The notes under the pieces were generated by a model. The model saw only the letters and a program-made list of their open reading frames with translations. It did no database searches and was not told where the DNA came from. A DNA stretch of 64,000 bases, taken from contig CBFIFE010000006.1 of NCBI GenBank assembly GCA_965661765.1, positions 12,539 through 76,538 of the forward strand, in the 5' to 3' direction. The position numbers were made by a program, and so were the translations under genes. Shown in pieces: positions 60,118 through 64,000 of the stretch. Every line of letters starts with the position of its first letter. The stretch's first letter is position 1. The stretch comes from JBMYZL01 sp965661765 (lineage in GTDB: Bacteria > Bacteroidota > Bacteroidia > Flavobacteriales_D > Sanyastnellaceae).

Positions 60118-61053
60118 TCATTCACCCCCACCAGCGCGAATCACTTCCTCCAATTGCAAGCGATATTTTTCGCTGGCCTCCGGCTGACTGAGCGCATGGT
60201 GAATGGTCATCAGGCCCTTGAGCGTTTCGAGCCTCCGCGGCTGGATGGCATGTGCACGCTCCATCACAGGGAGCGATTCCTCAAACAAAGCAATGCACAC
60301 ATCTTGTATCTCCATCAACTCGAACATCGAGGTTTCCGGGCCGATGCGCTTCAGCTGTCGCACGCCGTGGTTGTACAGCGTGATCGCCAGGTTGTACAGC
60401 GTGCTGTAATGCTCGGGCTCCAAGGCCAAACTCGCCTCGTAGTGCCCCACGGCCGCCACCAACGCCTCCTGTTCCTCTGTCGCCCCAAGGCGCCCCGCCG
60501 CCAACATTTGGCCGTGTGCCAACCCCATCTGGCGGTCCCACTCCGCCCTTTGTTTGTCCAGATCTGCGGCGGTCGCACCCAAGAGTTCGTCGACGGACAA
60601 GTAGGTGTTGAACGACTGCACCGCCTCAGCCGCCTGGCCTGGGGACAAACCGCGCAGCCCATTCATTGCCTGTTGAAAGTAGGTGTCCCCGACAAACCGA
60701 AGGGCCTTTTCGAGGTCTTCGAGCAGCACGCCTTGGGGCTGCAATGCCATGGAACGGCGAAAGGCTGCCAAGGCCGATTCCCGCCGTGGGGAGTTCGGGT
60801 CCCAACGTTCGTCCGACTTGAAGCGTTCCTTCTCGAAGAAGCCGAGCACGTACCAGGCCTCGGGGTTTTGGGCCTCCCGTCCTTCTACCGCTGAGGAGAT
60901 GGTGGAAAGGGCGCGCTGGGTTTGGCCAGACTCCCACTGCCAAATCGCCTCATCCACCGCCGCTTGTCCGCATGCACCCGCCAGCACACCAGCGCCCACC
61001 CAGAGCAAAACTGGCAGGAAAACCCTCAAAATCACTGGTCTGCAACTGCCCAT
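60118..61053 (-). CDS. Secreted TPR-like protein
   Basis: 311 residues. N-terminal hydrophobic signal (about 8-27, VLLWVGAGVLAGACGQA), with a weak lipobox, so secreted or lipoprotein. The rest is helical with TPR-like repeats: AFRRSMALQPQGVLLEDLEKAL, GHYEASLALEPEHYSTLYNLAITLYNHG, and MERAHAIQPRRLETLKGLMTIHHALSQPEASEKY. No enzyme motif. It overlaps the YfiR-like gene by 22 bp and precedes the phosphatase by 48 bp. Probably a periplasmic scaffold in the same signalling unit (inference). Confidence 0.78.
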   Translation of the reverse strand: MGSCRPVILRVFLPVLLWVGAGVLAGACGQAAVDEAIWQWESGQTQRALSTISSAVEGREAQNPEAWYVLGFFEKERFKSDERWDPNSPRRESALAAFRRSMALQPQGVLLEDLEKALRFVGDTYFQQAMNGLRGLSPGQAAEAVQSFNTYLSVDELLGATAADLDKQRAEWDRQMGLAHGQMLAAGRLGATEEQEALVAAVGHYEASLALEPEHYSTLYNLAITLYNHGVRQLKRIGPETSMFELMEIQDVCIALFEESLPVMERAHAIQPRRLETLKGLMTIHHALSQPEASEKYRLQLEEVIRAGGGE

Positions 61054-61634
61054 GACAAGATTTTGTTTCCAATCAACAACTCCCGCTGCTGCGCTTCCGC
61101 TTCATCAATGGAAAACCGCAACCGGTTGGATTGCGTGACAAAATTGATCAATGCCCCCTTCGCCAGGCCTTCTGCCTCGTGACTGACCAGCATCGTCGGA
61201 GAATGCCTCAGTGCCCTCGAAAGCATTTCCAAATCGCCCTCCCCCTGCTCCACATACAGCACGTGGCAAAAGGGCTCCGGTGGACCTGAAGCGACATCCG
61301 CCGATGTCAAACTCACGATTTCCAGCACCTGCTGGCGAATCGGCTTCATGGCATACTTGTCCACGAGTTCCTCAACCAACCTCGGATTGCCCACCACACC
61401 GATCCGAAAAGCACCCACCTTGACGCCCTCAGGCCAGTCGTTTGCTGCGGCGAAATGAAAAAGGAAATTCGCCTTCATGATGGCGATGGTGTCGGTGTCG
61501 TCCACTTGGCTGCGCTGGACTTGGGGCATGACAAAGGCCAAAACCAATCCAACCAGCCCCGCCGCCACGACCATGGTCAAACGCGTCCACCGAGACGCTC
61601 GATCGGGTTGAGATTCCCTCCTCATTTGACCCAT
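61032..61634 (-). CDS. YfiR-like (DUF4154) periplasmic protein
   Basis: 200 residues. Basic start, one hydrophobic helix at about 19-37, then a small alpha/beta domain: IMKANFLFHFAAANDWPEG, AFRIGVVGNPRLVEELVDK, CHVLYVEQGEGDLEMLSRAL, LINFVTQSNRLRFSID. This is the DUF4154/YfiR family; in Pseudomonas YfiR is a periplasmic repressor of the membrane cyclase YfiN. Here the neighbours are a TPR protein and a membrane phosphatase, suggesting a different output. The start at 61634 was chosen; ATG at 61625 is an alternative. Confidence 0.82.
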   Translation of the reverse strand: MGQMRRESQPDRASRWTRLTMVVAAGLVGLVLAFVMPQVQRSQVDDTDTIAIMKANFLFHFAAANDWPEGVKVGAFRIGVVGNPRLVEELVDKYAMKPIRQQVLEIVSLTSADVASGPPEPFCHVLYVEQGEGDLEMLSRALRHSPTMLVSHEAEGLAKGALINFVTQSNRLRFSIDEAEAQQRELLIGNKILSWAVADQ

Positions 61635-61644
61635 TGTTGCCAAA

Positions 61645-62160
61645 TTACGCGGCGCCGTCAGCCGGGCCGTGACCCCCGAACCCAATGATGTCTCGGTCGA
61701 ACATGTAGAGCGCACCTTTGTCGTCACCGGCGAGGGTGAGCTTGTCCAAGATTTGGCGCGCGAGCGCTTCCTCTTCAATCTGCTCAGAAACATACCACTG
61801 CATGAAATTGTGCGTGGTGTAATCTTTCTCCTTCAAGCACAAATCAACCACGTCATTGATCGCCTCGGTCACCCGAGTTTCGTGGTGCAAAATGGCCTCG
61901 AATACCGATTTCACTCCCTCGTATGCTGCCAAAGGCGCCCCCAACGCGGGAACCTCAGCCTCTCCGCCCCGCTCGTTGATGAACCGCATCAACTTGAGCA
62001 TGTGCATCCGCTCCTCCTCCGCATGCGCGTAGAGAAACTGCGCAGTGCCATCCCAACCATGGGTTTCCGCCCAAACGGCCATGGCCAAATACGTGTGTGA
62101 ACTCTCCGCCTCGTGGCGAACTTGATCATTCAAAGCCCTTGTGATGCTATCCTTCAACAT
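61645..62160 (-). CDS. Non-haem ferritin
   Basis: 171 residues, four-helix bundle. Ferroxidase ligands are in RHEAESSHTYLAM, HAEEERMHMLKL and VSEQIEEEALA, as in bacterial FtnA. It stores iron in a 24-mer shell. The tail GFGGHGPADGAA is a short Gly-rich extension. It lies 10 bp before the YfiR-like gene on the same strand. Confidence 0.94.
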   Translation of the reverse strand: MLKDSITRALNDQVRHEAESSHTYLAMAVWAETHGWDGTAQFLYAHAEEERMHMLKLMRFINERGGEAEVPALGAPLAAYEGVKSVFEAILHHETRVTEAINDVVDLCLKEKDYTTHNFMQWYVSEQIEEEALARQILDKLTLAGDDKGALYMFDRDIIGFGGHGPADGAA

Positions 62161-62188
62161 GACCGCAAGTTACATTTTCCCAATGGGA

Positions 62189-62902
62189 TTAACTACGGCT
62201 GATCCATCGGCGCACAAGCCTTTCCCACCAGCGCTCATCTCGCTTCAGGGTCTCCATGAGCAACTTGTCCATGAGGCGCCCAAAGGCCACAATTTCCCGC
62301 AGGGTTCCCTTCAAGACCCGGTCATCCATCGACCGACTTGCAGCGCCATGCGCCCGGAGCAATTTGCCCATTTCCAAAACAGGCTGAAGTTCCCGTTTGC
62401 GGCGTTGCTTGGCCACCGCGGTGGCAATTCTCCAAACATCGCGTTCTGCGACGTAGCCAATCCGACGGGAGCCCAACTGCCGAACGGGGTGAACCACACC
62501 CCACTCCACAAGTGCCTTCAACTGCATGTGGGCATTGCCGCGACTGATGCCAAGGGCCTCCATGACTTCATCCGTGCTCCAGGCACGATCTCGGCTGAGC
62601 AGAACCCCGTGAACCGCACCCATGGCTGGCGGCAACCCCCAGGTTTGGCCAGCATCTTGCCAGGCGGTGATGAACGCGTCTTGCAACGGGGAAAAACCTT
62701 CGCGAATCGCACCATCATCCCCATTTCCTTCGTTCCCCTCGCTCCCCTCGTTCTCCTCGTTCCCTTCGTTCTCCTCGTTCCGTTGGTTCTCCTCGTTCCG
62801 TTCTTCTTGTTTTTTCGCCTTCTTCTTCGCCTTTTTCTTCGCCTTCTTCTTGGCTTTCTTCAATGCTTCTTCCTCTTCCGGCTGTGTTGCAATTTTTTTC
62901 AT
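62189..62902 (-). CDS. GbsR/MarR-family regulator with low-complexity N-terminus
   Basis: 237 residues. The C-terminal two-thirds (about 70-237) is a winged-helix regulator of the GbsR group: LSRDRAWSTDEVMEALGISRGNAHMQLKALVEWGVV, and KRELQPVLEMGKLL. In front lies a long low-complexity stretch: Lys/Ala repeats (about 15-31, AKKK units) and then Asn-Glu-Gly/Glu triplets (about 33-62), encoded by short DNA repeats (62721-62806). It starts on the stop of the FAD oxidoreductase gene (ATGA), so the two are co-transcribed. GbsR-like proteins control osmolyte or resistance genes. Confidence 0.85.
   Translation of the reverse strand: MKKIATQPEEEEALKKAKKKAKKKAKKKAKKQEERNEENQRNEENEGNEENEGSEGNEGNGDDGAIREGFSPLQDAFITAWQDAGQTWGLPPAMGAVHGVLLSRDRAWSTDEVMEALGISRGNAHMQLKALVEWGVVHPVRQLGSRRIGYVAERDVWRIATAVAKQRRKRELQPVLEMGKLLRAHGAASRSMDDRVLKGTLREIVAFGRLMDKLLMETLKRDERWWERLVRRWISRS
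62721..62862. repeat. In-frame 9-bp and 12-bp repeats inside the GbsR-like gene
   Basis: From 62721 to 62806 the plus strand reads CTCGTTCCC/CTCGTTCTC-type 9-bp units, close to the CCCTCGTTC monomers of array 7; each unit encodes Asn-Glu-Gly or Asn-Glu-Glu. From 62813 to 62862 are 12-bp TTCTTCTTCGCC-type units encoding AKKK. Both keep the reading frame. Confidence 0.85.
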
Positions 62903-63978
62903 CCTGCCCTGAAAGTACGAAATCTTTGACAGACCAGTTCTGCATGCACATCGGCTTGTGTTTTTTCAACATAAGTTGAACAAAACTCCATCGCAGCGCG
63001 CGGCCCCACCAGCACACCTCTTGTTCCCAACCCATTGATGACATGATACCAAGGGCGCCCTTCGGCATCCGGCCGCCCCACCATCGGACGACGATCAGGG
63101 CTCGCTGGACGGACGCCGGAATTGTGCGAAACAACCGATGACTGCAAGTGCGCCGAGGGCAGGATTTCATTCATGGCGCTGCACAATTCATCACGCGCCA
63201 AATCATGTTCACTCGGCATTGAAAGGTCCCAACGGTACGTTGCTCCGAGCCGATAATGTTCACCATCCGCCAATGGCAACAACCACTTTTTGTTGTTCAA
63301 AATCACCTTTGGCCAGTCCCGGCTGTCCTCAGGCCGGAGGGTCAGGACCTCGCCGTGGTTGGGACGGACATCCAGCCCAAAGTCGGCCAGGTCGGGTTTG
63401 GCGCCCACCCCTCGGGCATCCACAACCCAATCAAAACCGGTCGGCAAGCCGTCTTCCAAAAACCATATGCGCTCTTCCCATCGTTGTTCAGCGGTCAACT
63501 TGTCTCGAAATGCCGAAATCAGATTTTTCAAATCCACGTATCCGGCCCTCGGCACCCAGCCACCACCAAAGGCTGTTTTGACTTGGCTCCCAACAGCACG
63601 CCAAGATTCACTTTCAATCCAACCCGAAACTGGATGGGACGAATTCAACCGATCATGCCACAAGTTTGCATAGTCTTGATTCGGAAATTTTTTGAACAAT
63701 GGCCGATCGTGCCAAAGGGACACACCCAGGTGCCCCTCGAGCCATTTGTATGTTTCTGCAGCAAGGTTCATGTGCGCCTCGGCTGCCCATACAGGCAACA
63801 ATCTTCGGAAAGAAACCGGGTTGAACATGCCTGCAGCCACAAGCGAAGCCGCAGGATGTTGCGCATCCGGGGCCGACCAAACCACCGCCTTCCATCCCGC
63901 CCTTTTTTCCAGCATGGCCGTGATCAGCAGTCCGGCAAGGCCTCCACCGACAACGAGGACACGAGGCGGTGCGGCCAT
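62899..63978 (-). CDS. FAD-dependent oxidoreductase, DAO family
   Basis: 359 residues. FAD loop LVVGGGLAGL at about 8-17, a middle with AGMFNPVSFRRL, PRAGYVDLKNLI, and the C-terminal FAD segment HVINGLGTRGVLVGP. This fits glycine/D-amino-acid oxidase-like (DAO) enzymes; substrate unknown. The ATG at 63978 is close to the right window edge. The stop overlaps the GbsR-like start by 4 bp. Confidence 0.85.
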   Translation of the reverse strand: MAAPPRVLVVGGGLAGLLITAMLEKRAGWKAVVWSAPDAQHPAASLVAAGMFNPVSFRRLLPVWAAEAHMNLAAETYKWLEGHLGVSLWHDRPLFKKFPNQDYANLWHDRLNSSHPVSGWIESESWRAVGSQVKTAFGGGWVPRAGYVDLKNLISAFRDKLTAEQRWEERIWFLEDGLPTGFDWVVDARGVGAKPDLADFGLDVRPNHGEVLTLRPEDSRDWPKVILNNKKWLLPLADGEHYRLGATYRWDLSMPSEHDLARDELCSAMNEILPSAHLQSSVVSHNSGVRPASPDRRPMVGRPDAEGRPWYHVINGLGTRGVLVGPRAAMEFCSTYVEKTQADVHAELVCQRFRTFRAG

Positions 63979-64000
63979 TGGTGTCAAATCACACCAAGTT

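Noticed and set aside
1..64000. tRNA or rRNA genes, prophage, insertion sequences or toxin-antitoxin pairs
   Set aside because: None was seen: gaps are short, apart from the repeat arrays and the 8.7-9.06 kb region, and no transposase, integrase or cloverleaf was recognised.

Overview
The window is a GC-rich, densely packed chromosomal segment from a member of the Bacteroidota, probably a Flavobacteriales-like lineage (phylum confident, order inferred). Supporting signs are a gliding/type IX secretion C-terminal domain protein, a DUF6089 outer-membrane-type protein in the order nadK/DUF6089/uppS/bamA/ompH/ompH/murI, an mreBCD-mrdA-rodA cluster, and promoter -7 elements of the TAnnTTTG type with few Shine-Dalgarno sequences. 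No rRNA, tRNA, transposase, phage or CRISPR locus was seen. Most of the window is housekeeping core genome.

Layout. 1-4.3 kb: end of rbfA, a LolC/E-type permease, a T9SS cargo protein, dusB and a CPBP protease. 4.3-8.7 kb: a minus-strand run of dCMP deaminase, S41 protease, superoxide dismutase and ispD, then a cobalamin adenosyltransferase and a DUF2795 protein. 8.7-9.06 kb: non-coding, with two terminators and a candidate small RNA. 9-14.3 kb: GNAT, CvpA, phospho-sugar mutase, rfbD and a MacB-like permease. 14.4-21.6 kb: purH and the rod-shape operon mreB-mreC-mreD-mrdA-rodA. 21.6-24.8 kb: a cysteine operon. 24.9-35.5 kb: sucB, sucA, a hypothetical protein, a polyprenyl synthase, rfbA, an RND exporter and lpd. 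35.5-38.1 kb: a four-gene two-component locus. 38.3-47.5 kb: pabB-tilS-yhhQ, dsbD, gmhA, comM, a gamma carbonic anhydrase and murI. 47.5-57.1 kb: envelope biogenesis genes, nadK, CBS, pdxJ and an esterase, with a GT90 glycosyltransferase inserted. 57.2-64 kb: a universal stress protein, a YfiR/TPR/SpoIIE-phosphatase signalling operon, ferritin, a GbsR-like regulator and an FAD oxidoreductase.

The most notable system is the cysteine operon. cysM, a JAMM protease gene, a CysO-like sulfur-carrier gene and a MoeZ-like gene together encode the sulfur-carrier route to cysteine. They are preceded by a 29-codon reading frame with nine Cys codons, a protector hairpin, a competing antiterminator pairing and an intrinsic terminator. 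This is the classical four-segment layout of ribosome-mediated attenuation, here apparently sensing cysteine.

The second notable feature is a family of 9-bp tandem-repeat arrays (consensus about CCCTNGTYH) in seven intergenic gaps. Each abuts the 3' end of at least one gene, several supply the gene's TAG stop codon, and a related 9-bp repeat lies in frame inside the GbsR-like gene.
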